Of a stretch of 19,670 nucleotides of DNA, positions 1 through 8,441 are shown in pieces. The DNA comes from Thiobacillus sp. (GTDB taxonomy: Bacteria > Pseudomonadota > Gammaproteobacteria > Burkholderiales > Thiobacillaceae). Location of the stretch: NCBI GenBank assembly GCA_020217265.1, contig JAIWOS010000027.1:1-19670 (forward strand). The letters run 5' to 3'. The notes beneath the pieces are model-generated. The model saw only the letters and a program-made list of their open reading frames with translations, searched no databases and was not told where the DNA came from. Position 1 is the stretch's first letter, and every line of letters begins with the position of its first letter. Both the position numbers and the translations under genes were made by a program.

Positions 1-324
1 CCACGCGGCCGCCGTGGCGAGCAACGCGGCGCCGATGCCGCGCCGCTGCCGTTCGGGGTGGACGTAGAGCTTGTCGAGCTTGGCGCCGGCGTCGTCGAGC
101 AGCGCGTGCGCGAAGCCGGCCGGCGGCTGGCCCGCCACCCACCAGGCATGGCGGGGATCGTCGAGTTGCGCGCGGATGCGCGGCGCGGCGTAGCGGTCGG
201 CCAGCATGTAATCGATCTGCGCCTGGCAGATGAGCGCGGGGTAGGTCGCCTGCCAGACCGTGCGCGCGAGCGCCGTCACGGCGTCGATCTCGTGCGCGGC
301 GAGGCGGCGCGGGCGTTCAGTCAT
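1..324 (-). CDS. GNAT-family N-acetyltransferase, C-terminus off the window
   Basis: Translating the complementary strand from the ATG at 324 gives 108 codons that run open to the window edge, so the C-terminal part is missing. Residues 82-101 contain the acetyl-CoA-binding motif A of the GCN5-related family: a beta strand (LDKLYVHPE) followed by Q-R-R-G-I-G-A-A at 93-100, the classic Q/R-x-x-G-x-G/A pyrophosphate loop. The substrate cannot be told from the sequence; family members acetylate small amines, antibiotics or protein N-termini. The start overlaps the end of the upstream acyltransferase gene by 8 bases (317-324), which suggests translational coupling as the last visible gene of a three-gene minus-strand operon. 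The overlap also supports this start, since no separate leader is available. Confidence 0.85.
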   Translation of the reverse strand, partial: MTERPRRLAAHEIDAVTALARTVWQATYPALICQAQIDYMLADRYAAPRIRAQLDDPRHAWWVAGQPPAGFAHALLDDAGAKLDKLYVHPERQRRGIGAALLATAAAW

Positions 325-1222
325 ACAGGCTCGGATCGCCCGGCGGACGGGTCTTGAAGCGGCGGTGCAGCCACAGGTACTGGGCCGGCATTTCGCGGAT
401 GCGGTCTTCGATGAAGGCGTTCATGCGCGCCACGTCGGCGTCCAGATCGCCGCTCGGATAGTTTTCCCACGGCGGGTAGAAGCGCACCGCGTAACCGCGT
501 CCCCACGACAGCTGGCGGGTGACGACCGGCACGACCTGCGCGCCGGTGAGTTTTGCCAGCCGCGGCAGGGCGGAGACGGTCGCGGCGGGCACGCCGAAAA
601 AGGGCACGAACACCGCGTTGCGGCGGCCGTGATCCTGATCCGGCAGGTAGTAGAACGGCCGTCCTGCCCTGATCGGCGCGAGCGTGGCCTTGGCGCCCTC
701 GTGGCGGTCGATGAGCACGATGTCGCGAAAGCGCGTGCGGCCGTGGCGCATGAATCTGTCGCTGACCGGGTTGCGGGCGGGCGCGTACATCGAGGCGATT
801 TCCCAGTCCATGGTGAGCCGCACGCCGCCCATGTCGAGGCCGACGAAATGCGGCGCCAGCCAGATCACCGGGCGCGTGCCGTCGCCCAGCGCGGCCTCGG
901 GGTTGTCGATGCGCACGAGGCGGCGCAGACGGGCCGCCCGCCCCCACCACAGCACGCCGTATTCCAGCGCGGCGCACATCGACGCCTGGTAGGTCTGGCG
1001 CAGCCAGCGGCGACGGCGCGCGGGCGGCGCCTCGGGGAAGCACAGGCGCAGGTTGGTGGCGACCGCGCGCCGGCGCGAACCGGGGATGAGCGCGAGCAGC
1101 GCGCCGAGCGCATTGCCCAGTGCTGCCTGCACCGGCAGGGGCAGCCAGTGCAGCAGCCAGAGGAACCCCACGCCCAGCCAGGCGCCCCACAGGACGGGCC
1201 GATACAGGTTGCCCGCCTTCAT
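317..1222 (-). CDS. LpxL/HtrB-type lipid A biosynthesis acyltransferase (second copy)
   Basis: A 301-residue protein of the LPLAT family that transfers a secondary acyl chain onto Kdo2-lipid IVA at the inner membrane. A hydrophobic N-terminal anchor lies at residues 10-45. The catalytic H-x4-D motif is H125-D130 (APHFVGLD). It is followed by the family blocks PDQDHG and [12 protein letters not shown] and by LSWGRGY, a segment shared with the neighbouring paralogue. The length matches the usual 290-310 residues. The ATG at 1222 overlaps the stop of the upstream paralogue in an ATGA arrangement (1219-1222), so the two are probably co-translated. An open frame continues upstream of this ATG but only reads through the paralogue in another frame. 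Whether it acts as a lauroyl- or myristoyltransferase (LpxL or LpxM role) cannot be decided here. Confidence 0.9.
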   Translation of the reverse strand: MKAGNLYRPVLWGAWLGVGFLWLLHWLPLPVQAALGNALGALLALIPGSRRRAVATNLRLCFPEAPPARRRRWLRQTYQASMCAALEYGVLWWGRAARLRRLVRIDNPEAALGDGTRPVIWLAPHFVGLDMGGVRLTMDWEIASMYAPARNPVSDRFMRHGRTRFRDIVLIDRHEGAKATLAPIRAGRPFYYLPDQDHGRRNAVFVPFFGVPAATVSALPRLAKLTGAQVVPVVTRQLSWGRGYAVRFYPPWENYPSGDLDADVARMNAFIEDRIREMPAQYLWLHRRFKTRPPGDPSLYD

Positions 1223-2085
1223 GCGGCCATGTCCGGCGCCGGCGCGCTGCCGGGACGCTTGTAGCGGTTGTAGCTCCACATGTACTGCGCGGGAAAGCGG
1301 CGGACGACGTCTTCCACCGCGCGGTTGATGCGCGTGGCGGCCGCGATCTTGTCTTCGGGCAGGTCGTCGCCGAGCGGCAGCACGTGCAGGCGGTAGCCGC
1401 GGCCCCACGACAGCCGTTCGGCGGCGATGAAGAACACCGCCGCGCCGGTCTTGCGCTGCAGGCTCGCCGCCAGCGTCGGCGTGTAGGCCGGGCGGCCGAA
1501 GAACGGAGCCCACACGCCGTCGCCGCCGGTCGCCACCTGGTCGGGCAGGATGCCGATCGCTTCAAAGCGCTTCAACGCGGCGAGCTGCGCGCGCACGCCG
1601 GACAGGTCGGTGGGTACCAGCGTCGCCTGGCCGCGTTCGCGGCCCAGGCGCATGAGCGTGCCCAGCGCGGCCTTGCGCGGCGGCTTGTACATCGCGGTGA
1701 GCGGGTGGTGTGCGGCGTAGTAGAGGCTGATGATCTCGAAACAGCCGATGTGCGGCGACATCAGGATGATGCCGCGGCCGGCGGCGCGCGCGGCCTCCAG
1801 GTGCTGCCAGCCTTCGGTGGAACGCACCAGCGTCAGCACCCGGTCGTAGGGCCGCAGCCACACCGCCGGCAGTTCGGCGATGGCCTTGCCCGATTCCGCC
1901 ACGGCCTGCCACAGCAGCCGCCGGCAATCGCGTGCCGGATCGCACAGGCCGCTGGCGAACAGATTGTCGCGCATGCGACCGGCGTGGCGCCCGGGTGCAA
2001 GATAGATCAGCCAGCCGAGCACGACGCCGAAGCCGTGCAGCACCGGCAGCGGCAGATGGGCCAGCAGTTTGAACAGGAAAATCAC
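1219..2085 (-). CDS. LpxL/HtrB-type lipid A biosynthesis acyltransferase (first copy, GTG start)
   Basis: A 288-residue LPLAT-family acyltransferase, first gene of the minus-strand operon. Residues 1-30 form a membrane anchor. The catalytic motif is H112-x4-E117 (SPHIGCFE), the H-x4-E form also used by E. coli LpxL. The LSWGRGY segment near the C-terminus is shared with the downstream paralogue, and the two genes probably arose by an old duplication. The start is a GTG at 2083-2085; there is no in-frame ATG nearby and no convincing Shine-Dalgarno sequence, so the exact start is uncertain by some codons. It is transcribed divergently from metK across a 171-base spacer. Role inferred from the family: late acylation of the lipid A precursor. 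The acyl chain is unknown. Confidence 0.88.
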   Translation of the reverse strand: MIFLFKLLAHLPLPVLHGFGVVLGWLIYLAPGRHAGRMRDNLFASGLCDPARDCRRLLWQAVAESGKAIAELPAVWLRPYDRVLTLVRSTEGWQHLEAARAAGRGIILMSPHIGCFEIISLYYAAHHPLTAMYKPPRKAALGTLMRLGRERGQATLVPTDLSGVRAQLAALKRFEAIGILPDQVATGGDGVWAPFFGRPAYTPTLAASLQRKTGAAVFFIAAERLSWGRGYRLHVLPLGDDLPEDKIAAATRINRAVEDVVRRFPAQYMWSYNRYKRPGSAPAPDMAA

Positions 2086-2154
2086 GCCGCCGTTGCCGCG
2101 GCGTTGACGGCCGGCATGCCGGCGCGGCAGAATGCGCGTGCCGCCGCGTTAATC

Positions 2155-2190
2155 TTGACAACTTGCGGGCGGGATACAAATTCTGCTAAA
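2155..2190 (+). promoter_or_regulatory. Candidate metK promoter
   Basis: A perfect -35 hexamer TTGACA lies at 2155-2160 in an AT-richer patch of the divergent spacer. No clean -10 follows at 17 bases. The nearest candidates, TACAAA at 2175 and an A/T-rich run up to 2190, are off-spacing or weak. The call rests mainly on the -35 and on position. Confidence 0.3.
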
Positions 2191-2207
2191 GCGTCGCCGC
2201 TCCGTGG

Positions 2208-2243
2208 GTCCCGCGAGCCGGTTACGCAGTCGGTAACCGGGAC
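2208..2243 (+). promoter_or_regulatory. metK leader hairpin
   Basis: A stem in the metK 5' leader: GGTTAC at 2220-2225 pairs with GTAACC at 2233-2238 around a 7-base loop, and outer GTCCC at 2208-2212 pairs with GGGAC at 2239-2243, leaving a 7-base bulge on the 5' side. It ends 3 bases before the AGGAG ribosome binding site (2247-2251), so it could affect initiation. It does not fit any SAM riboswitch class I can recall. Confidence 0.4.
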
Positions 2244-2256
2244 AACAGGAGCGACC

Positions 2257-3438
2257 ATGTCAACACATGCCTTGCAAAAGGATTTCATTTTCACGTCTGA
2301 GTCGGTGTCCGAGGGGCATCCCGACAAGATGGCGGATCAGGTGTCGGATGCAGTTCTCGACGCGATTCTAACCCAGGACAAACACGCCCGCGTCGCGTGC
2401 GAGACGCTCTTGACCACCGGTCTGTGCGTGATCGCCGGCGAGATCACCACGTCGGCGGTCATCGACTACAACCAGGTCGCGCGCCAGACGATCAAGCGCA
2501 TCGGCTACGATTCCTCCGACATCGGCTTCGACTACAACACCTGCTCGGTGCTCGTTACTGTTGGCAAGCAGTCGCCCGACATCGCGCAGGGCGTCGATCG
2601 CGCGCACGACGATTACCTCGACCAGGGCGCGGGCGACCAGGGCCTGATGTTCGGCTACGCCTGCAACGAAACCCCGGTGCTGATGCCGATGCCGATCTAC
2701 CTCGCGCACCGTCTCACCGAGCGCCAGTCCGAACTGCGCAAGGACGGCCGCCTGCCGTGGCTGCGCCCTGACGCCAAGTCGCAGGTGTCGGTGCGCTACG
2801 TCGACGGCAAGCCGCATTCGATCGACACCGTCGTGCTCTCCACCCAGCACCATCCCGAGGTGTCGCACGCGCAGCTTTCCGAAGCGGTGATCGAGGAAAT
2901 CATCAAGCCCGTGCTGCCGAAGGAAATGCTATCCGCCAGCACACGCTACCTGGTCAACCCCACCGGGCGTTTCGTCGTCGGCGGCCCGATGGGCGACGCC
3001 GGGCTGACCGGCCGCAAGATCATCGTCGACACCTACGGCGGCGCCTCGCCGCACGGTGGCGGCGCGTTCTCCGGCAAGGATCCGTCCAAGGTCGACCGCT
3101 CCGCCGCCTACGCCGGCCGCTACGTGGCGAAGAACATCGTCGCCGCCGGGCTCGCCGACAAGTGCATGGTGCAGGTCAGCTACGCCATCGGCGTGGCGAA
3201 ACCGACCTCGCTCATGGTCGACACCTTCGGCACCGGCAAGATTCCCGAAGCCAAGATCGTCGAACTGATCCAGAGCCACTTCGACCTGCGTCCCAAGGGC
3301 ATCGTCAACATGCTCGACCTTTTGCGCCCGATCTACACCCGCACCGCGAGCTACGGCCACTTCGGTCGCGACGAGCCCGATTTCACCTGGGAAATCACCG
3401 ACAAGGCGGCGGCGCTCAGGGCCGCCGCAGGCGTGTAG
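2257..3438 (+). CDS. metK: S-adenosylmethionine synthetase
   Basis: A 393-residue cytosolic enzyme that makes S-adenosylmethionine from ATP and methionine, releasing phosphate and diphosphate. Signatures read directly: [11 protein letters not shown] near residues 14-24 (H21 and D23 correspond to the E. coli active-site His and Asp), [12 protein letters not shown] in the middle, and the glycine-rich phosphate loop GGGAFSGKD near residue 267. Length is close to the 384 residues of E. coli MetK. The ATG at 2257 follows AGGAG at 2247-2251 with 5-base spacing and begins the usual short N-terminal tail before the first beta strand; open frame continues far upstream but is antisense to the acyltransferase genes. 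It begins the methyl-cycle block with ahcY and metF, and ahcY has its own promoter and riboswitch after the metK stop. Confidence 0.98.
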   Translation: MSTHALQKDFIFTSESVSEGHPDKMADQVSDAVLDAILTQDKHARVACETLLTTGLCVIAGEITTSAVIDYNQVARQTIKRIGYDSSDIGFDYNTCSVLVTVGKQSPDIAQGVDRAHDDYLDQGAGDQGLMFGYACNETPVLMPMPIYLAHRLTERQSELRKDGRLPWLRPDAKSQVSVRYVDGKPHSIDTVVLSTQHHPEVSHAQLSEAVIEEIIKPVLPKEMLSASTRYLVNPTGRFVVGGPMGDAGLTGRKIIVDTYGGASPHGGGAFSGKDPSKVDRSAAYAGRYVAKNIVAAGLADKCMVQVSYAIGVAKPTSLMVDTFGTGKIPEAKIVELIQSHFDLRPKGIVNMLDLLRPIYTRTASYGHFGRDEPDFTWEITDKAAALRAAAGV

Positions 3439-3463
3439 TTCGATGCGGCGGTAGAGGTATAAT
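3435..3463 (+). promoter_or_regulatory. ahcY promoter
   Basis: A perfect -10 hexamer TATAAT lies at 3458-3463, just after the metK stop codon (3436-3438). The matching -35 region overlaps that stop and is weak. Transcription would start near 3470, about 27 bases before the SAH riboswitch, so the complete aptamer would be in the leader. Confidence 0.6.
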
Positions 3464-3496
3464 CCGCCGACAATTCCCGGGCGGGCATTCCGCCCC

Positions 3497-3564
3497 CCTC
3501 TGCCGAGGAGCGCTGCGACGGGTACCCCGCCAGGCTCGGCAGAGGCGACGCTTCAACCGCGCTC
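3497..3564 (+). promoter_or_regulatory. S-adenosylhomocysteine (SAH) riboswitch
   Basis: The sequence fits the SAH riboswitch consensus. P1 is a perfect 11-base-pair helix: CCTCTGCCGAG at 3497-3507 with CTCGGCAGAGG at 3535-3545. Inside it are the conserved core GAGGAGCGCTGCGACG, a small hairpin (CGGG 3519-3522 with CCCG 3526-3529) and the CCAGGCTCGG junction. The pseudoknot pairs GAGCGC at 3508-3513 with GCGCTC at 3559-3564. Known biology of this class: SAH binding turns on SAH-recycling genes, mostly ahcY in beta- and gammaproteobacteria. Its location directly upstream of ahcY agrees. The identification is by memory of the consensus, not by a covariance search. Confidence 0.92.
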
Positions 3565-3597
3565 GTTGACTTGCAGCAGGGCTGCGGGCAAACGAGC
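3561..3597 (+). promoter_or_regulatory. Hairpin competing with the riboswitch pseudoknot (candidate expression platform)
   Basis: GCTCGTT at 3561-3567 is perfectly complementary to AACGAGC at 3591-3597, with an inner GCAG/CTGC helix (3573-3576 with 3582-3585). The 5' arm shares bases 3561-3564 with the pseudoknot strand, so the two pairings exclude each other. The hairpin ends about 19 bases before the AAGGAG ribosome binding site (3616-3621). How it would affect ahcY expression is not visible. Confidence 0.5.
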
Positions 3598-3628
3598 ACG
3601 CCCCCGCTGCCATTCAAGGAGTTTCACC

Positions 3629-5053
<1,425 letters not shown>

Positions 5054-5081
5054 CCATCCCCTCACCCGGAAGGAGGACAGT

Positions 5082-5429
5082 ATGCGTCTGCTCCTGTTGT
5101 GGCTAATGAATGCTTTTGCCCTGCTGGCGGTGACGTACCTCTTGCCCTCCATCCAGGTGTCCGGCTTTGGCGCGGCGCTGTTGGCGGCGCTGGTGCTGGG
5201 CTTCATCAATACGCTGGTGCGGCCGGTGCTGGCGCTGCTGACGCTGCCGATCACTGTGCTCACGCTGGGCATGTTCTATCTGGTGCTCAATGGCCTCCTG
5301 TTCTGGCTCGCCAGCGCGCTGATTCCGGGGTTCGTGATCGACGGCTTCGTGTCGGCGCTGCTCGGCGCGCTGCTGTATGGCGTGATTGCCTGGGCGCTGT
5401 CTGCGCTCATCCCCAATAAAAAAGGCTGA
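5082..5429 (+). CDS. Small four-helix membrane protein, phage holin family (superfamily IV type)
   Basis: A 115-residue, very hydrophobic protein with about four transmembrane segments (roughly residues 2-20, 26-50, 55-80, 85-110). The conserved-looking centre GFINTLVRPVLALLTLPIT matches the small membrane family annotated as mycobacterial four-TMS phage holin/DUF360 (PF04020). The holin name is historical; nothing nearby is phage-like and the function is unknown. A strong ribosome binding site (AAGGAGG, 5070-5076) precedes the ATG. It sits 28 bases after ahcY and its stop is 2 bases before the metF start, so it is transcribed and probably translated with the methyl-cycle genes. Confidence 0.88.
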   Translation: MRLLLLWLMNAFALLAVTYLLPSIQVSGFGAALLAALVLGFINTLVRPVLALLTLPITVLTLGMFYLVLNGLLFWLASALIPGFVIDGFVSALLGALLYGVIAWALSALIPNKKG

Positions 5430-5431
5430 CC

Positions 5432-6265
5432 ATGACCGAACGCACGTTCAGTTTCGAATTTTTTCCGCCCAAGACGGCGGAAGGCGCGGAGAAATTGCGC
5501 GCCGTGCGCGCGCAGCTCGCGCAGCTCAAGCCCAAGTTCTTTTCCGTCACTTTCGGTGCGGGCGGCTCCACGCGCGACCGCACCTTCGACACCGTGCGCG
5601 AAATCCAGGCCTCGGGTTCGGAAGCCGCGCCGCATCTCTCGTGCATCGGCTCCACGCGCGAAAACATTCGCGACATCCTCGCCGACTACCAGGGCCAGGG
5701 TATCCGTCACCTCGTCGCGCTGCGCGGCGACCTGCCCTCGGGCACGCTGGACGCGGGCGAATTCAACTACGCCAACGAGCTGGTGGAATTCATCCGCAAT
5801 GAAACCGGCGACTGGTTCGAGATCGAGGTTGCCGCCTATCCGGAAATCCATCCGCAGGCGCGCTCGTGGAAGGACGACCTCGCCAACTTCAAGCGCAAGG
5901 TCGACGCCGGCGCCGATTCGGCGATCACGCAGTATTTCTTCAATGCCGACGCCTACTTTCGCTTCGTCGAGGAAACGCGCGCCATGGGCGTACAAATTCC
6001 CGTGGTGCCGGGCATCATGCCCATCGGCAACTACGTGCAGCTGGCGCGGTTTTCGGATGCCTGCGGCGCGGAAATCCCGCGCTGGCTCAGGAAGAAACTG
6101 GAAAGCTACGGCGACGATCTGGCGTCGATTCGCGCCTTCGGGCTCGACGTGGTCACCGACCTGTGCGACCGCCTGCTGGCGGGCGGCGCCCCCGGGCTGC
6201 ACTTTTACACGATGAACCAGGCCGGACCGACCACGACGATCTGGCAGCGACTGGGCTTGTCGTAA
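5432..6265 (+). CDS. metF: 5,10-methylenetetrahydrofolate reductase
   Basis: A 277-residue FAD-dependent TIM-barrel enzyme that reduces methylenetetrahydrofolate to 5-methyltetrahydrofolate, the methyl donor for methionine synthesis. Residues 6-14 (FSFEFFPPK) contain the catalytic Glu at E9. FGAGGSTRDRTFDTV follows at about 46-60, and the ALRGDLP loop places the folate-contacting Asp at D100. The C-terminus has the typical PGLHFYTMN segment. It is slightly shorter than E. coli MetF (296) because it lacks an N-terminal extension. The ATG lies 2 bases after the stop of the small membrane protein gene and has only a weak ribosome binding site (AAAGG), suggesting translational coupling. It completes the metK-ahcY-metF methyl-cycle set; no methionine synthase gene is in the window. 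Confidence 0.97.
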   Translation: MTERTFSFEFFPPKTAEGAEKLRAVRAQLAQLKPKFFSVTFGAGGSTRDRTFDTVREIQASGSEAAPHLSCIGSTRENIRDILADYQGQGIRHLVALRGDLPSGTLDAGEFNYANELVEFIRNETGDWFEIEVAAYPEIHPQARSWKDDLANFKRKVDAGADSAITQYFFNADAYFRFVEETRAMGVQIPVVPGIMPIGNYVQLARFSDACGAEIPRWLRKKLESYGDDLASIRAFGLDVVTDLCDRLLAGGAPGLHFYTMNQAGPTTTIWQRLGLS

Positions 6266-6284
6266 GCCGCGGCTTCGGCCTTAC
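6262..6284. terminator. Possible shared hairpin between convergent genes
   Basis: GTAAGCCG at 6262-6269 pairs with CGGCCTTAC at 6276-6284 (one bulged base, 6-base loop). It covers the stop codons of both metF and the convergent 103-residue gene. There is no T-tract on either strand, so this is a weak terminator candidate. Confidence 0.25.
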
Positions 6285-6592
6285 AGCCAGCTGACGCGCT
6301 GCCGCAGCGCGTCGAGGCTGACGGCGGCATCCTTCAGGCTGGCCGCGTCGCCCGTCGACCCCACCACCACGCCCTTGTCCGCCACCGGCGCGAGATTGTC
6401 GAGCTTGAACCGTCCCTTGCCGGTCTGGTCGCGCAGGAAGCAGCTTTCGTCGAAGAACAGACGATCGCCGGTCGCGTCGACTTCGTCGGAATCGACCGAG
6501 TCATAGCCGATGAGTGTTTTCACATCATCGAGCCCGGCAATCGTCACCGGGGTGATGGTTCTGGCGCTGGCGTCGATGAGGTAGGCGTTCAT
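6281..6592 (-). CDS. Conserved-looking hypothetical protein, 103 residues
   Basis: I do not recognise this protein with certainty. It is soluble and acidic, with no signal peptide or membrane segment. It opens with a beta strand (MNAYLIDA), has an acidic centre (DSVDSDEVDATGD, about residues 31-43) and a hydrophobic strand DKGVVVG near 72-78. The layout loosely recalls small DUF3846-like proteins, but that is only an impression. Its ATG overlaps the stop codon of the upstream aminotransferase gene (ATGA, 6589-6592), so it is almost certainly translated with it. It converges on metF with 15 bases between the stop codons. The overlap, reading-frame quality and codon usage like its neighbours support a real gene. 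Confidence 0.75.
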   Translation of the reverse strand: MNAYLIDASARTITPVTIAGLDDVKTLIGYDSVDSDEVDATGDRLFFDESCFLRDQTGKGRFKLDNLAPVADKGVVVGSTGDAASLKDAAVSLDALRQRVSWL

Positions 6593-7704
6593 TTCAGGCA
6601 GGCTTTCAGGGCGTTGAGGCAGTAATCGACGTTTTCCTGTTTCGCCGAATAGCCCATCAGGCCGATGCGCCAGATCTTGCCGGCCATGTCGCCGAGACCC
6701 GCGCCGATTTCGAGGTTGAAGTCGGCGAGCAGTTTCGCGCGCACGGCGGCGTCGTCAACGCCCTCGGGAACGTAGACCGAGTTGAGCTGCGGCAGCCGCG
6801 CGGATTCCTCGACCACGTATTTCAAGCCCAGCGCCTCGAGCCCGGCCTTGAGCTTTTCGCGCATGGCGCGGTGGCGTGCCCAGGCGTTTTCCAGGCCTTC
6901 TTCTTCGAGGATCACCAGCGCTTCGTGCAGGCCGTACATCGGGTTGATCGGCGCGGTGTGGTGGTAGGTGCGCTTGCCCGCGCTCTGCCAGTAGCCGAGC
7001 ACGAGATTGAGATCGAGGAACCAGCTCTGCACGGCGGTCTTGCGCGACTGGATCTTGTCGATGGCCTTTTGCGAGAACGACACGGGGGAGAGCCCCGGTG
7101 TGCACGACAGGCATTTCTGGCTGCCGGAATACGCCGCGTCGATGCCCCAGGCGTCGAGATGAATCGGCGTGCCGCCGAGGCTGGTCACGCAGTCCATGAT
7201 CGTCAGCGCGCCGTATTCCTGCGCGATCTTGGCGAGCGTGGCGGCGTCGCTCTGCGCGCCAGTCGAGGTTTCGGCGTGGACGAAGGCGAGTACTTTCGCG
7301 TCGGGGTTGGCCTTGAATGCCTCACGCACTTTATCCGGTGACACCGGCGCGCCCCAGGCGTCGTCCACCATCACCGGCACGCCGCCGGTGCGCTTCACGT
7401 TTTCCAGCATCCGTCCGCCGAACACGCCGTTCCTGCAGACGATGACCTTGTCGCCCGGCTCGACCAGGTTGACGAAGCACATTTCCATGCCCGCCGAGCC
7501 GGGCGCGGACACCGGGAACGTCAGTGCGTTCTCGGTCTTGAACGCCATCCGCAGCATGGCCTTGATTTCTTCCATCAGCGTGACGAAGGCCGGGTCGAGG
7601 TGGCCGATGGTCGGGCGCGCCATTGCTTCGAGCACGCGTTGTGGCACGTCGGACGGGCCGGGGCCCATGAGGATGCGTTTGGGGGGAATGAAGGATGCGG
7701 TCAT
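6589..7704 (-). CDS. Class V aminotransferase, alanine/serine-glyoxylate type
   Basis: A 371-residue PLP-dependent fold type I enzyme. The PLP-binding lysine is K197 in SGSQK, the pyridine-nitrogen Asp is D171 (IMDCVTS), and HAETSTG at 143-149 is the cofactor-pocket motif of the AGXT/serine-pyruvate group. The N-terminus MGPGPSDV at 13-20 is also characteristic. The family transaminates glyoxylate to glycine using alanine or serine. In a carbon-fixing bacterium this could recycle 2-phosphoglycolate-derived glyoxylate; that is inference. I chose the ATG at 7704 because it gives the usual N-terminus just before the IPPKRILMGPGP block; a frame open to 7791 would add 29 residues of a type the family lacks and would run through a hairpin. 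It is coupled to the downstream 103-residue gene by an ATGA overlap. Confidence 0.93.
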   Translation of the reverse strand: MTASFIPPKRILMGPGPSDVPQRVLEAMARPTIGHLDPAFVTLMEEIKAMLRMAFKTENALTFPVSAPGSAGMEMCFVNLVEPGDKVIVCRNGVFGGRMLENVKRTGGVPVMVDDAWGAPVSPDKVREAFKANPDAKVLAFVHAETSTGAQSDAATLAKIAQEYGALTIMDCVTSLGGTPIHLDAWGIDAAYSGSQKCLSCTPGLSPVSFSQKAIDKIQSRKTAVQSWFLDLNLVLGYWQSAGKRTYHHTAPINPMYGLHEALVILEEEGLENAWARHRAMREKLKAGLEALGLKYVVEESARLPQLNSVYVPEGVDDAAVRAKLLADFNLEIGAGLGDMAGKIWRIGLMGYSAKQENVDYCLNALKACLK

Positions 7705-7759
7705 AACCTTGTTCTCGGTGTGGAAAGTGTAATCAAAACAATGGCTTGATTCTACTGGA

Positions 7760-7785
7760 AAAGCCGGGTCCTGAAACCCGGCTTT
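7760..7785. terminator. Terminator-shaped hairpin in a divergent spacer
   Basis: AAAGCCGGGT at 7760-7769 pairs perfectly with ACCCGGCTTT at 7776-7785 around a 6-base loop. It has the A-tract/GC stem/T-tract form of a bidirectional intrinsic terminator, with 3-4 U at the end in either direction. It lies between two genes transcribed away from it, so what it would terminate is unclear. Confidence 0.5.
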
Positions 7786-7798
7786 GGCCACGCCGTGG

Positions 7799-7826
7799 TT
7801 GCGCCGCGGGTTGCGGGGGCTATGGT
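7799..7826 (+). promoter_or_regulatory. Candidate sigma70 promoter for the secreted-protein gene
   Basis: TTGCGC (7799-7804) and TATGGT (7821-7826) are 16 bases apart and would start transcription near 7833. That gives a leader of about 22 bases carrying AGGGAG (7843-7848) ahead of the ATG at 7855. Confidence 0.4.
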
Positions 7827-7854
7827 GAGGTTTTGGCTAAACAGGGAGAAGCTG

Positions 7855-8364
7855 ATGACCAGAACCCCGGCGTGGAGAGGGCTTGCGTCATGTGTGCTGG
7901 TCTGTGCGGCGCTGCCCCCGCAGGCGCACGCCGACAAGCCGGACGCGAGCCTGAGCGAGGCGGACAAGCGCGCGGTATTCAAGGCGGCGGGCGCGGTTCA
8001 GAAAAAGGGGCTGTGGCTGATGTGCGCGGACGAGCCGAATCCCGCCGGCGCGACGATCGAAACCGTGCGCGATCTCAACGGCGACGGCCGCCCCGAAGCG
8101 CTGGTGACCGAAGGCGGCAGCTTCTGTTACGGGCGCACCGAGGCAGGCTATGCGCTGCTGAGCCGGCAGGCCGACGGCAGCTGGCGACGGCTGTCCGGCG
8201 GCAGCGGCATACCGGCGTTCCTTAAAACCCGGGGCAAGGACGGCTGGCCGGACATTTCCATCGGCGGGCCGGGTTTCTGCTTCCCGGTGGAACGCTGGAA
8301 CGGCAGGGAGTACGCGCTCAACCGCTTCGAATACGAGGGCAAGCGCTGCAGGCCGCCGCGCTGA
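7855..8364 (+). CDS. Secreted hypothetical protein with a VCBS/FG-GAP-like Asp motif
   Basis: A 169-residue protein of unknown function. Residues 1-26 form a Sec signal peptide: positive start (MTRTPAWR), hydrophobic core (LASCVLVCAALP) and an AHA cleavage site before DKPDAS. The mature part has a D-L-N-G-D-G-R-P-E-A segment near residues 77-86, resembling the Ca-binding DxNxDGxxE loop of VCBS/FG-GAP repeat proteins, but only one copy. Four Cys (in LMCAD, SFCYG, GFCFP and KRCRP) could form two disulfides in the periplasm. The ATG at 7855 is chosen over an earlier in-frame ATG at 7795 because it has AGGGAG upstream and starts the signal peptide directly. It stands alone between two minus-strand genes. 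Confidence 0.8.
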   Translation: MTRTPAWRGLASCVLVCAALPPQAHADKPDASLSEADKRAVFKAAGAVQKKGLWLMCADEPNPAGATIETVRDLNGDGRPEALVTEGGSFCYGRTEAGYALLSRQADGSWRRLSGGSGIPAFLKTRGKDGWPDISIGGPGFCFPVERWNGREYALNRFEYEGKRCRPPR

Positions 8365-8441
8365 CCGTGTCCTGAAACCGGCCACGACTGCGGACATGGA
8401 GAAAGCTGGCTTCGGGGTGTCGTTTCCCGCGTCGCGTAGAG

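Noticed and set aside
2110..2123. Perfect 14-base palindrome GCCGGCATGCCGGC in the metK/acyltransferase spacer
   Set aside because: Short GC-only palindromes are expected by chance at this base composition; nothing else marks it as an operator.
1120..2256. In-frame upstream extension of metK by nearly 380 codons
   Set aside because: It lies opposite the two acyltransferase genes; the ATG at 2257 has a good ribosome binding site and gives the normal MetK N-terminus.
5082..5429. Holin-family gene as a sign of a prophage
   Set aside because: The name is historical; there is no endolysin, integrase or structural gene nearby, and base composition and operon position match the host methyl-cycle genes.
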